Origin: Gliomastix tumulicola
Taxonomy: Eukaryota; Ascomycota; Sordariomycetes; Hypocreales; Bionectriaceae
Direction of reading: 5' to 3'
NCBI GenBank assembly: GCA_001599755.1
Contig: BCHX01000002.1
Location: 1,736,001 to 1,800,000 of the forward strand
Length of the DNA: 64,000 nt
The position numbers and the translations under genes were made by a program. This document shows, piece after piece, positions 23,701 to 34,949 of this stretch. The notes under the pieces were generated by a model. That model was not told the DNA's origin. It was given only the letters and a program-made list of their open reading frames with translations, and made no database searches. Every line of letters begins with the position of its first letter. Within the stretch, counting starts at the first letter, position 1.

Positions 23701-26027
23701 TGCGAGACGGTTACCGGCCCATGCTCAGAGGCTTTGAGCGTGAGCGTGACGCTGAGGGTGACCGCCCGCCGTCGCCGACTCAGAATTTCCTGACTAAGGT
23801 TCAGGATATTCGTCGCAACGGCTCACGGGGTCGCATCCCTCAGGGACTCAAGCTCAACCTCGAGCTCCAACCCGACAGTTTCGGACCGTCCGACCATCAG
23901 ATGGAGAACGTCTCGCCTGAACAGTCTGGTGCGTCTTCGGCCAAGTTCCACTGGCCTAGCCGGCGTCGCGGCCCTGGATCGGTTGCCAGCTCCGTGACCT
24001 CGGCTTCCAGCGCCGGACGCCGCAACCACGGAAGCAACCGCCACCAGCGCGATGATCACATCTATAGCCTGGACACGGCTCAGAAGTATTCCAAAAAGCC
24101 TCGTGATCGACACACCAGCAGAGAGAGAACTCCCAGGAACGCGTCACGCGGCCGCGAAGCAAGCCGTGAGCGGAGGACGGCCAAATCGCGGGAGGCGTCC
24201 GAGGACCGAGGCCGTGCGGCTGACAGGAAATGGCATCAGGCTAAGCGCTCTCCCACTTCCCCTGTGCCCATGTCCCCCGAGGACATCGCCAACATGGGCA
24301 CGCCCAGATTTGCGGAGAGCGAGGCTCCGTCTACTGTCAGGAAGATGAGCAGTAGCCACAAGTCGAAGCAGCCCAAGAGTCGCAACTCGAGCCGTGGAAG
24401 CCGCCGCCAGAGTCCCGAGCGCGGTCACCGTCCTCCGGCCCTGGAAATCGACGTTCGAGGCCGCAGCAAGGGGCGTGATGGCTCGGTTATCCGATCGCCG
24501 TCATCGCCTGTCCCTCTGTCCGCCACGACTCCTCACTATCAAGGCTCTGAGGATGAGGAGGACTACCAGAGGGCGCTGCGAGCCCAAGAGATGTTCCGGG
24601 CGAGGCACAACAAGAGCGCCTCTCATGGCCTCAACTCCCCTGCGCTGAACAGACGCGACCGCTCCTCGAGCCGGCCTGGAGACGTGCGGGACGTGCCGCC
24701 TCCTATCCTGTCTCACAACCGCGCAACGTCGACGGAGCATGCAGGTGACTTGCGACGGATGAAGGAAGAAAGGCAGCGCAAGAAGGAGCAAGCCGCCCGA
24801 GAGCTAGAGGACCGCCGGAAGTCCCTCGCACAGCGAGCACACACCCCCGGCATGCACCACCCCAGCTCGTATTCGCCCAGCTTCCCTCGTATTGGTGTTG
24901 AGAGCACGGATTCTGCGCACCCCGAGGATGTTCCGCCGCGATGTGCTACAGAGCCACCCAGGAGTATGTATGCTTCGAGGAATGGGCCTCACATCGGCCT
25001 CCCCGCGACCCCCAAGGCTATGCGGTTGAGGATGGAGTCCGACACTAGCTATGGCAGTGACCGGGGAAGTCAGTCGCAGAACGGTCCTCACGGTCATCAG
25101 CCGGAGGTGCCTCCGATTCCCGCCTCATTTTCACATAGACAATCACCCAAGGCATCTCCGGGCCCCTCACCAAAGAAGGAGGATCAGGAGCCGAGAGAGT
25201 CCAAGGGCGAAGAGTCTCTCCTGACCCTCTTGCCGTCGACAGTCTATCAGCCGCCAAGCCGTCCTATGATCCCACGAAGCATGTCGGCCCCAATCCCAGA
25301 TGAGCCAAGTCCTCGACTCAGAAAGGGCAGCGTCGGTGGGCTTCGTGGTATCGATGAGGTTGTTACTCCCCGCAGGCGATCTCAGGAGGAGCCTCTCATG
25401 CCTCCGCCGCCTCCTCCTCCTCCAGCTCCAGCACTGCTGAAGGAGCTGCAGCATCTCGCCAAGCCGCCGCCTCCGCCTCCCGCTCCTCTGCCTCATGCGC
25501 GACGGCTGCAGGAGTCTTCGGCCCTGAGCTCTGGCATGATTGAGATCGTTATGGATGAAGATGAGGAAAGCAACGATCCTCCTGTCGCTGCGCCGATGGA
25601 CGGCATTGTTCCTGTGCTCGCTGCGCCTGCGCCTCCTTCTAAGGGTCACAGCCGAGGCCACAGCCGGGGAAGAAGTCAGGGTGACACTGGCAGCATCTCT
25701 GGCCGTCTTTCCAAGGCTACCGAGCGCCTCAGGTCTGCCAGCAGGGGTCGCAAGGACGCGATGCGCGGTCACCTGAAGTCTCCGCCCATGCCGGAAGCGC
25801 CTTACGAGAGCATCCCAACTCACCACCTCAAGTCTCAGCACCAGTCAATGGGAGAGTCTCCCTACGAGAGCATCCCCTCCCACCACTACAAGCCTTCCGC
25901 CACGCCGGTGACGGCTACTGCCGTGCCACCGCCGGTGTTCCACGACCCTGACGTGATCCGCTCGCCCATTGAGGGTCCCAAGAGATCACACATGTCTACT
26001 GGTCTGCACTACAGCGAGATGATCTAA
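20769..26027 (+). CDS. WD40-like / helical / disordered-tail protein, 1688 aa
   Basis: Four exons, 20769..21213, 21270..21396, 21459..21770 and 21845..26027, join in phase with canonical donors (GTGAGT, GTAAGC, GTAAGT). The first ~380 residues look like a WD40 propeller, with repeat-like stretches VTSDAGSTTIVWDLMTG, NAQGSIILFE, THNGDLRVWSVAK and SWDVRTKHV. A Ser-rich linker follows, then a compact helical region (about 525-745: VHELFKYTRSRLSDLA, YVQRLLETGDIHVAVTIMLGM, DAIEVYISHRRYMEALIL) resembling the alpha-solenoids that follow propellers in coat and WDR proteins. The last ~900 residues are disordered: Arg/Ser-rich repeats, a basic helical stretch near 1260, two polyproline blocks (about 1480-1515) and a duplicated YESIP(S/T)HH motif (about 1615 and 1635). 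I do not recognise a named family. A scaffold in trafficking, polarity or actin-linked processes is inference only. Confidence 0.88.
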
Positions 26028-27539
26028 GCATCTGTTTCGGAGATGGTGTTTGATAATGACAGAGCGGCATGAACCACGCATGCCCCTGGGGGAGAGAAGA
26101 GCACAGAAGAAGCTGTGCCTCGTTCTGTTGGAGAACAAAACAAAGACTGGATACACGCAACAACACCTTATGATGATATATGACCAACTCTGTTTATACA
26201 TTGTTATTTTCGCCTCTTTTCATCTTCTCGCTTCTCTTCACGATCTCGAGCAAAAAAGAAGACATGGAATGCTGTCAGGTTTCTTTCGTCTTTGGAGACA
26301 CGTTTCAAATACATCTTACTACAGTATCTGCGCCTCCAGATTCTTCGCTTCATGAATGACGACCCTAGAAGAAGCCACGTCGGCTGTTGTCTGTCTTGGT
26401 TTTGGTTTTGGCTATTTGTGTTTTTTTTTCTTTTTTCTTTTCTTTTCGTTTTCCTTTTATTCTTCCTTTTCTGATTTACAATGCTGCCTCGCGGCAACTT
26501 GTTTCATCTATGCCTTTGTTTTCTGTTTGCTGCTGGAAGAGATGGGTTTGGATTGGGGGCAGGCTGGACTGAGAGTAGTAGTATTGAGAGATGAAAAGAT
26601 ATTGATTTGATCGCGCATAATTTTGAATTCGATTCTGTCGCGTGCAAAGCGACATGATGTAAAGTGACATGCTTAAACCAGTGCTGTTGAAAAAGAACGT
26701 TGTGATTTCCCCAAGGCTGTTGGTGCTACTCCCGGCGTTGGTGATGGCTTCACAGGGCATGCCCACTGAGTGGCTAAAAACACCCACCCTGGGGTTCGAA
26801 TCGCCTTGTCCCGCGCGCCAACCACATTTTGCAAAAACGAAGTATACACAATCATATTCTTCGGAAGCTCAGCTCTTTCATGATCCTAAACACGAAGCAT
26901 ATAATTAAAATGCAAAAGCAAAAAAGAAGCAAAAAAAAGTGTTGACATTTCCATCTCGACCACCCACCCCAAGCCCCCACCGATCGTAATCCAGCCCGCC
27001 ACGCGACGGTGAAGGTGCCTCTGCAGAGTGAGACCTCCCTCAAGAATCACCTTCAGCTTAGGGCCATATTTAAACCACAATCGTGAGTTACCTGCACGAG
27101 TGGGCGGCCACCGCGGCGTTCGGGCTGGGCGCCAGTAGGGGGATCTGACGGGTTTGGGAATAGTGGGAAATTGAGATAAGTGAAAGTCTTCACCGTTGGA
27201 CCATAACAGCCGTTAGTTTTGCCGCGCTTTTGGGTTTATGAGGGTATGGCACGGGGAAACTTCGGGGTTGGGTGGTGGGGATGTACTTTTTGGGTGGACC
27301 ATGGGCGGGATGGTACTTTGTCTCCCCTCGCCAGCCAGCCTCAACATCCCACCACGACCAGCCGTTAAAGAAGCAAACTTGCGCTCTCCTAGCTTCGATC
27401 AACTTGTATTTCTTTCATGTCTGCCTCCGACTGAAAGGCCTACAACAATGCCTGCGTGCATTAGACCCATTGATCGCTGATCTACCGTACCTCCGACAAT
27501 ACAGTCCTCGACGCGATACTAGAGAAGCAGCCTCCCACG
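26028..27539. other. Intergenic region before PIG-H
   Basis: About 1.5 kb, comparatively AT-rich in its first half with T-rich runs near 26415-26470, consistent with the 3' UTR of the WD40 gene. A stretch around 26770-26810 has a tRNA T-arm-like GGTTCGAATC but does not fold as a tRNA. The last ~250 bp would hold the promoter of the next gene. No gene seen. Confidence 0.6.
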
Positions 27540-28214
27540 ATGCTCACCACGGCGCCGCGACTCTACACGCGCCTCCCCTCGCCCACCACGGCAGAGTTCA
27601 CGGTGACGACACTCCCTCCACTGACCATCACCCTACGGATTCTCCGTACTCTTCTCCTCATCCTCCGCATCGCCCTGGCCTTCACAACGGCCCTACTCCT
27701 CCACGCCCGCTGGCTCCAGTCTCCCCTCGCCGGACCTCTCGACCCTTACCTCGCGCCACCGGCATCATGGCTGTCTGAATACGCACCATGGCACGTCCTC
27801 GCCGTCATCCACCGATCGCCGCCGGGCGTCCTCCTAGCCTCGGCCGCCCTCGCCATCCCGCTGGCCGTGCTCCTCCCCGGCGCCGCGATCCTGTGCTACG
27901 TCCTCAGCCTGCGCGTCTACGCGTCCGAGAGCCTGCTCGTGCTGCGCGGCCTGGGCGTGCAGACGAGCGGCAGCCCGCGGACGTACCTGGCCAGCGCCCC
28001 GACGCGCTTCATCCCGACGGAGAAGATACAGGATATCTTTGTCAACGAGGCGTTCCGCGGGTTCGAGGTGCGGTACTACCTGGTCGTCGTCGTCGAGGGG
28101 GAGGACGACGTCGTCGTCGTGTTCCCGGGGCTGCTGCCGAGGCGGCAGATCGTGGAGACGGTCTGGAGGGGGGCTAGGGAGTGTCTGTACGAGAAGGGGG
28201 AGAGGGCTGGATGA
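27540..28214 (+). CDS. GPI15: PIG-H/Gpi15, subunit of GPI-GlcNAc transferase
   Basis: Single exon, 224 aa. Two hydrophobic segments (about 28-56 and 96-122) form the expected membrane hairpin. The C-terminal PIG-H domain (about 129-216) carries ESLLVLRGLGVQ, FIPTEKIQDIFVNE, FRGFEVRYYLVVVVEGE and VVVFPGLLPRRQIVETVW, the family's signature run. The complex transfers GlcNAc from UDP-GlcNAc to phosphatidylinositol on the cytosolic face of the ER, the first step of GPI-anchor synthesis. PIG-H is a non-catalytic partner of the Gpi3/PIG-A subunit. The length matches fungal homologues. It converges on PUS3 with only 127 bp between stop codons, so the 3' UTRs probably overlap. Confidence 0.92.
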   Translation: MLTTAPRLYTRLPSPTTAEFTVTTLPPLTITLRILRTLLLILRIALAFTTALLLHARWLQSPLAGPLDPYLAPPASWLSEYAPWHVLAVIHRSPPGVLLASAALAIPLAVLLPGAAILCYVLSLRVYASESLLVLRGLGVQTSGSPRTYLASAPTRFIPTEKIQDIFVNEAFRGFEVRYYLVVVVEGEDDVVVVFPGLLPRRQIVETVWRGARECLYEKGERAG

Positions 28215-28341
28215 GGTTGGACCTTACGAGTAACATGATACCCCTTATTTAGACAAGAGAGATACGGCGTTATTTTATTTGCAGTGATATGGAACTATGT
28301 ACTGTATGAATATGCTTCTATATCTCGTTGTGTTTGCTGCC

Positions 28342-30204
28342 CTACTCGTTGCCGTCGTCTTGCGCCGTGGCGGCGTTGGTCTGCGCCCATTTGGCAGCCC
28401 TCTGGTCCGCCATATCCTGGGCGTCTTTGAACCCCTTTCGCTGAGCATACTTGTCGCTCTGCTCCTGCACCGAGTCCATCAGCTTCTTCTGCATGGTGGG
28501 CACGTACTTGCCTCCTGGCCGAGCCGCGTTCCCACCCTCGAAGAGCTTCACTGTAAAGTCGCCCTTCTTATTACCCTGAGCTTGCGCCGGAGCGCCGACG
28601 GCGTCTTTAATTCTATCCTTGGTGATGGTTTGCAGGAGCCCGTTGGCGAGGATCTCGTCCATTTTGGTCTCCCGCCAAAGTTCCCACGCACCGTCGGTGG
28701 CAGCGCCGAAGGTCGTCGTCGCCGCCTTATTCTGCTCGACGCCGTCTTCCGCGTGAATCCACTCCAGACTGCCCTCGCCGTTCTCCCCGGGGAAGAGACA
28801 GTCCCACAGCACGAGCGGCGTCTCGTCCGCCATGGTGTATACGGGCCGCCGCGGGTTCGTCTGCACATCGAGGAGCCGGGTCACGAGGTCCGGCGTCTCG
28901 AGACGCTGGGCGATGCTGAAGAGCACGGAGACCATGTTCCGGATCTGGTGCCACAGGAAAGCGGTGCCGCGCACCTTGAAGCAGTACACCTTTGGATACG
29001 CGCCCGCCGCCTCACCACCGCCTGCACCACCGACAGCGGCCGCCGAGGCGTCGAGGTAGGGCAGGGACGAGCTCATGCCCGGGACCTCGTCGACCGTGGC
29101 CTCGAGGATCCGTCTGTGGTAGTTGGTGATGTTCTTGGCCGGGTCGACCTTGCAGAAGTTGCGGAAGTCGTGCTCGCCCTCGAAGCGCTTGGCGGCCTCG
29201 CGCATGAGGTCGATGTCCAGCCAGCCTGCGTTCTCCTGGGCTGGCGTAGCCCCGGGCGGGCTGAAGGCGGGCTGGGTGAAGAAGTAGCGATACTGGCGCT
29301 CGCGGCAGGAGAAGCGTGCGGAGAAGTCTGACGGCGGGGAGGGACACCAGCCGAGAATGCGGATGTCTCGCGGCAGTAGGCGGTTCAGGAGTCTGGGATA
29401 CTGCAGCTCATCCTGGATGGGGTCGAAAGGAGGCTCGGGTTCTTCCTGGGTTTCTTCTTCTCCTTCAGGATGGGCAGCCTGGGCTCCAGTCTGATCCGCA
29501 GCCTTGACCTTCTTTGCCTTCTGCTGCTGCTTCTTCCTCCGCTGCCCTGGGAGGGGCCTGGCGCTCCTGACCTTCAGCGCGATGACCTGTCCAAAGGCGC
29601 TCACGCCGCGATCTGTCCGCCCGCACTTGGAGTACTCGCAGTTCTTTAGGTCGAAGACCTTGTCGTCCTCGGGAAATATCAGCCGCGCCTTGGTCAGCGC
29701 CTTGAACAGCTCCTCCTCGATGGACGGCAGGACCCCGCTCTGTGAGTACTCGAAGCCGCCGTAGTTGCGCCCGAGGTACGCGAGCTTGAGCGCGATGAAC
29801 CGGTGCGAGTACTTGGACGGATCGGCCTCCTTCTTCTCCTTCCGCTTCTTGGGCGGTGGCTGCTCCCCGTCCCCTTCCGTCGCTACAACCACAACATTGC
29901 CGGACTCTCCTGGCGCTGGGATTGTCGCAGGTGGTTCTGGTTCCGGGGGCGAGGGCCGTCTCTTCAGCTCATTCTCCAGCTCACGGACCTTCTCGATCAG
30001 GCTGTCCTTTGTCCATTTGGCGTAATCCACCTTTTCAGCCATCTTCGCCGCCGGGCCGAGCACATTTGCTGTTTGGACAGTACGGATTTGCTGCTGCTGC
30101 TGGTGCGAGGTGGAGGCTCTTGATGAGATTTTGGCCCATGAATGGGGAGTAGTGGTGACTCGCCGCGCCGAGATGCTGCGCAGTGGCCACATGTACTTGT
30201 ACAT
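28342..30204 (-). CDS. PUS3: Pus3/Deg1 tRNA pseudouridine(38/39) synthase
   Basis: Single exon, 620 aa from the first ATG. The TruA-type core begins at about residue 131 (YSHRFIALKLAYLGRNYGGF). The catalytic Asp is D198 in CGRTDRGVSAFGQ. Further family blocks are RLLPRDIRILGW, SARFSCRERQYRYFF, FEGEHDFRNFCKVDP and the C-terminal FLWHQIRNMVSVLFSIAQ, which closes the active site. An internal Met55 (codon at 30042) opens the helix MAEKVDYAKWTKDSLIEKVRELENEL, the usual cytosolic/nuclear Deg1 start. The 54 residues before it lack any Asp or Glu and are rich in Arg, Ser and Thr, like a mitochondrial presequence. The family modifies U38/U39 of the tRNA anticodon arm in cytoplasm and mitochondria. Low-complexity Lys/Glu/Pro loops lengthen the protein relative to yeast. 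Confidence 0.95.
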   Translation of the reverse strand: MYKYMWPLRSISARRVTTTPHSWAKISSRASTSHQQQQQIRTVQTANVLGPAAKMAEKVDYAKWTKDSLIEKVRELENELKRRPSPPEPEPPATIPAPGESGNVVVVATEGDGEQPPPKKRKEKKEADPSKYSHRFIALKLAYLGRNYGGFEYSQSGVLPSIEEELFKALTKARLIFPEDDKVFDLKNCEYSKCGRTDRGVSAFGQVIALKVRSARPLPGQRRKKQQQKAKKVKAADQTGAQAAHPEGEEETQEEPEPPFDPIQDELQYPRLLNRLLPRDIRILGWCPSPPSDFSARFSCRERQYRYFFTQPAFSPPGATPAQENAGWLDIDLMREAAKRFEGEHDFRNFCKVDPAKNITNYHRRILEATVDEVPGMSSSLPYLDASAAAVGGAGGGEAAGAYPKVYCFKVRGTAFLWHQIRNMVSVLFSIAQRLETPDLVTRLLDVQTNPRRPVYTMADETPLVLWDCLFPGENGEGSLEWIHAEDGVEQNKAATTTFGAATDGAWELWRETKMDEILANGLLQTITKDRIKDAVGAPAQAQGNKKGDFTVKLFEGGNAARPGGKYVPTMQKKLMDSVQEQSDKYAQRKGFKDAQDMADQRAAKWAQTNAATAQDDGNE

Positions 30205-30672
30205 AGACTAGAACATGAATCTCACCAAGAGTTTCTCCCTTCTCAATCTCTGATAGTCGGCAAATTTACAAGAGTTGAGCTGTGTGTGGCGCGTGTCTGA
30301 TGCTGATCTGGTGTTTAGGTGTGTGGAAATCTCAAATTGTGGCTTGAGGTTTGGCGTGGCTTGATTTCCGACTGCGCCACATATTTCACTAATAGAGTTC
30401 GTGCTTCTTTAACGAACAGAACTTACTCCTTCTACCTCACTTGATCAACAAAAATATCAGGCTGTAGACTTCTTGATGATCACTTATGCACACGAACTCT
30501 TCGTTCTATCACTTCTATCGTCATGCTAGCATCATCACCGTTGATGTTTCGACTTGTTTATAATTGAAACGTTATATTCATTTTGATATCTATATGCAGA
30601 CCTGGCCATATATTGGCAGCCACGGGAACAATTAATGTGCGTCAGAAGAAAGGATTCCAAAATACGCTGCAC
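30205..30672. other. Intergenic region, PUS3 promoter and protease 3' region
   Basis: 468 bp, noticeably more AT-rich than its surroundings. It should contain the PUS3 promoter and the 3' UTR of the protease gene, which lies on the same strand. No coding potential seen. Confidence 0.6.
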
Positions 30673-31981
30673 TTAAGCCAGGCCGTTCTGGGCAAGGAGG
30701 TTGTCAGTACCCGCGCGGAGGCCGCTGATGACACCCTCGAGGGCGTGGCCGCGGATGTAGTCGCACAGGCCCGAGGCGGTCTGGTTGAGGCCGAGGAAGT
30801 AGGCGCCGAGGCCGGCGATGTGCGGCGAGGCCATCGAGGTGCCCGAGATGGAGCGGGTGGCGCCGCCGATCCAGGTGCTGAGGACGTTGACGCCCGGGGC
30901 GTGGATGTCGACGACGGAGCCGAAGTTGGAGAAGGAGGCGACGCGGTCGGCGATGTCGGTGGCGCCGACGGTGCACACGGAGGGCTCCGAGGCCGGGGAG
31001 ACGGTGCTGGCGTCCTGGGGGATGCCGAAGATGTTGCCGTTGCCGGCCGCGACGGCGACGAAGATGCCCGCGTCGACGAGGGCCGCGGCCGCGTCGTTGG
31101 TGGCCTGGGAGAAGCCGCCGCCCAGGGACATGTTCACGACCACGCCGTTGGGGCAGTCCTTGGTGGGAGCATCGGTGAGGGCGAACTCGAGGCCGGCGAC
31201 GACCGAGTTGCTGTTCCAGGGTCAGTCAACGAACCAAAGGCTCTCGCTCGGGGATAATCTTACGTGGTGCCGCTGCCGCTGGCGCTCAGGACCTTGACAC
31301 CGTAGAGGGATGCCTTCTTAGCAACACCGTACGTGGCGCCACCGATGGTACCAGCGACGTGGGTGCCGTGGCCGTTGCCGTCGGAGTCGGAGCTGTCGAT
31401 GGTGTTGGCAACAAAGGTGGCACGGCCCTCGAAGTCCTGCTCTCGTCAGCATACAGATCACGAGAATCATCCTAGGGCTCGCAGTCTACTCACAGGGTGG
31501 CTAGCCTCAACACCGGTGTCGACGATGTAGGCACAGACACCAGCGCCGGCGCTACCGTTGTAGGTGTAGGTGGTGGAACCAGTGCCGGTGTTGGAGAGAC
31601 GGGCAAGACCCCAGGGAGCGCCCTCCTGGGTGTCGAAGGCGTGGACCTGAGCGTTCTGCTCGATGTAGGCGACCTTTTTACCAAGTCAGTCGTCTGCTTT
31701 ATTCTAGTTCGTCCAGCATCACTCACGTTGGGGTCGCTGCGGAGAGCCTCGACCTCCTCCTCGGAGAGGGAGGCAGAGAAGCTGCTGAGCTTCTCGTAGA
31801 CGGCGTCAGCCTTGGAGACAAGGGCGCTGACAGCGGAGGCCTCGAAACCCTCGCCAGTCTTCAGCTTGATGATGTAGGAACCCTCGATGAGCTCGGCGGT
31901 CTCATCGATCAGGAGAGGGGCGCGCTTCGCGGGAGCGGCAGCGACCAGGGGCAGAGCGGCGAGGAGGGCGGCGGAACGCAT
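30673..31981 (-). CDS. Secreted subtilisin-like serine protease (S8A, proteinase K type)
   Basis: Exons 31981..31727, 31673..31494, 31436..31264 and 31210..30673 join in phase to 381 aa. A signal peptide (MRSAALLAALPLVAAAPA) is followed by an I9 propeptide (SYIIKLKTGEGFEA to about residue 100) and a peptidase S8 domain. The catalytic triad is visible as D137 (YIVDTGV), H168 (GNGHGTHVAGT) and S328 (SGTSMASPH), with oxyanion Asn260 (AAGN). Fungal members are extracellular alkaline endoproteases made as zymogens, used in nutrient capture and often implicated in host or insect cuticle degradation. The role here is unknown. Intron positions interrupt the catalytic domain between the active-site blocks. 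A TATA element lies about 110 bp upstream. The enzyme appears intact. Confidence 0.95.
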
Positions 31982-32090
31982 CTTGATGTTGGAGGCGAGG
32001 ATGATCTGTCAAGCTGAAGCTGTTGGGAGATGATGAGGCGGTGGCTAGGTTGAGTCGGATCAGCATCTTCTCACGGCGGGATCAGCCTAG

Positions 32091-32097
32091 CTTTATA
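32091..32097 (-). promoter_or_regulatory. TATA box of the subtilase gene
   Basis: On the minus strand the sequence reads TATAAAG within GAATATAAAGCTAGG, about 110 bp upstream of the ATG at 31981. The spacing fits a TATA-dependent, inducible promoter, as expected for a secreted protease gene. Confidence 0.5.
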
Positions 32098-34949
32098 TTC
32101 CTTCCACCCTCCCTCGAGGGGCTCATGGTCGGTCGTTGCCAATATCTTGCTAACATAACTTCGGGAAGCACTTGGAAGTCGACTTTACCGTCTTAGGGAA
32201 GTGTCATTCGAAGGTCCTGGCCCTCAGGCCTGATAACAAGAGTGATACGATGACACAGGCCTTGGCGGTCCTGGGTCTCCGACGACGTGCATCCGCTGCG
32301 GGCGGCAAGGTATGATTGGGGAAGGAAACCAATCATTCCTCGTATGCAGTGCCCCCGGCCCATGGCGTCCGTTGTCGGCCGTGGTATGGCAGGGGATCAT
32401 GGTTCCTTGCATGTATACTACTAAGCGCCTCATATTGGCAGCTAACACCAGCGAGCTGGACAGCTTCTTGGGACCTTCCATAAACCGGATTAAGGCATTA
32501 TTTGCTTTGACAGATGGGGCTACTCTTCGTAGTGGCCACAAGCAGAGTGTGTTCGTGGTTGCTCAAGACCGAGCATTATCAGCTCCATGACGACCTGACA
32601 ATTGCGGCGGCTCCGCCAGCTTTACCAGGACCAACTGCTGTCGAGGAATCATGTCGCCGTCTCGGCATCACGAAGTCCTGCTTAACTTGCGCAGTAAGCG
32701 CATATTGCGCGTCCTCAAGAGGCAACTGATTGGCTGCGGCTGAGGAATATGCGCGCCACCTGAGGCAAGATGGGCTTATCATGCGCCACCCGCGTACCAA
32801 GTACAGACGATTCAATATTCCTTGCTGTTAAGGCTCAAGTGCCAGCCAGCCAGCCAGCACCGCCAAGCCCTCCGGCATCTCACATCGTGCCTAGATATGT
32901 GGCGAATAACGCCATTGCCGGGGGCCCTGAAAGCTGGGGGTGGTCGTATTATTGGGCTGTCGTCTCATTGAGATATCACAGGCAAGCGAATGAGAACAAC
33001 AATAAATGAACCACCGTCAGCCGCTCTCTCGACAACAAAATTATAACAGAGAAGTCTCTCGGTTATATTCGTTCAGCTGTCACGACGATGCAAAGCCCGG
33101 GGCATTGACGACGGCGAGCGGACATTGCCGTGGGAAGCGTCTCGAAGGCTGTGTCTTGACCGGATGAAACCCCTAGGACAGGGCCTTCCTAAAGCGTGAA
33201 CTCCCACGGGCCAAACAAGCTGCAGTCCACCACCCTAGTCAATGAGGCGCTTGTCTCCTTCCAGGAACTGCTGCAGGTACGTCGATCCCTTGTCAGTGTG
33301 GTTACAGTCGACTTTCCATTCACTCGGACCTACGATACATGCCCCTTTCCAGTTCACCTCGGGCCATTCCGTTGGTCGGAGAGCATCCCCTCCAAGGCCA
33401 TGCTTACTCAACCGCAGGAGATCGCCAGAACCTGCCAAAGCGAGGCACGAGGATGCACCGTTCGCGGGCGATAAGTTCGAAGCGATATGTTGCCCACGGG
33501 TCTTCTGATGAGATATGCCGCATCTTCTGGACCTTGACCTCCATCGGTGCGGAACTTGTGCGCCTCCTCCAGCACAGCAACATGACGAGTGCCAATGCTG
33601 GTCTTCGTGACTAAAACATGTATGATAATACCATCGGAAGGATTGATGTTCCTCGCCTAGACCCAGCCCAGTGCAACATCGCGTTCAGTAACCCTCGGCC
33701 TGCAGCTGCGATGCTTGGTGATGCGAAATCCCACGCTTAGCACCGCCCTATCAAGGACCCTCGCTGTTCACCGGCTATACAGGCGGGGAAGGTGGACGAC
33801 AGATCGCGAGAGAGGAGGGGATGACTGATCACGGCATTCAGCTCCCTGACCCCCTGTCGATTGTCACTGTTCTTGACATATTCCCCGCCCGCCTAGTTCA
33901 GTCTCGTTTATGCGAAAAAGCCCAGTGAGCAAGGTGGTCGTTGACTCCACGCTCGAGAGCAGGTTTGCCGTTACTAGGGCCAAAAACCGCCTTCTTGCCT
34001 ACTTGAACCGTGTCTGCAAAAGATCCCTCAACACCTACTTTACTTGGCCTCGGTGCAGGAGAAAGGCAGACGGCGAGGACTGGCCTTGTACTTGTGCTTT
34101 GGACTTTGGTGTTTAGGGGAGGACCTGATGGATCGTGGCTCCGAGGATCCCCAGTACCAAACAACACACTGGCGCTGGCCTTTGGGTCCCTTGAAGATCC
34201 GGGTGAAGCCTATGTCCTCCCTCCTCCCCTCCGGATCGAGCCGGATCTGCGGACCTTGATGTTTCGTCTCGGTCTAACCGACCACGTAGTCGCATGAGTG
34301 TGAGGATTGCTAAGTCAAAAACAACCGTCAGAGCTGCGAAAGTGACACTTTTTATGATGGCCGTGGGCAATGAAAGGGGGGGAGAAGATGCCACATATGC
34401 AAGGCTCCGAGCACCTAGACACCAAGACGATGCAGCGCAGCTCAACTGATAAAGCCCGTCACCTTGGGGGTTGCATTGGCGACTTCCCAGTGCCCCCACT
34501 CCAATTCCCAGGGGCCTCCACGGGATTATGCGCCAACGAAAGGCGTGATACGCGATATTTACCGATCAGGCAAGTTAGGAGGGATGCGTGACCCTGGTGA
34601 TTGTCTCTCGGTCCATTTCTAGGCGTACGGAGCACAGGCCGGAGAGAGCCCGAGGGGATTCGGTTTGGAAGTTGGTGCTCGGAATTTCTGTATGGCGGGA
34701 AGAGCCTCAGGGTAGGCGAGATGTGCCGAGGCAAGTTGCCCTTCAGCTACCCTGGAGCGAATGTGAAGGTCAAGGTGGGGGGGAATGGCTTGGTGGGGGC
34801 AGTTCTCATGAATAATTCGCACTGAAGCTCTGCCGTAAGAGCATTCCCAGCCGCCAATCCAACATATCGCAAAATATTCACGATTCAACATGTAGCGTTC
34901 ACCGAGACTTTCGCTTACATAGTGCTTTGTGGAATTGAAAAACCTCGTT
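32098..34949. other. 2.9-kb intergenic region
   Basis: It lies between the divergent protease (-) and Rho-like (+) genes. Open frames here are below about 130 codons, overlap on both strands and have no domain. I see no gene, repeat family or RNA. The part near the protease is presumably its regulatory region. Confidence 0.55.

Noticed and set aside
28342..29331. Long plus-strand frame opposite PUS3
   Set aside because: Mirror of PUS3 codon bias; its translation has no domain, while the minus strand encodes a complete enzyme.
34430..34500. Sequence resembling a tRNA D-arm (CGCAGCTCAACTGATAAAGC)
   Set aside because: No matching T-arm downstream and no acceptor stem; treated as coincidence.
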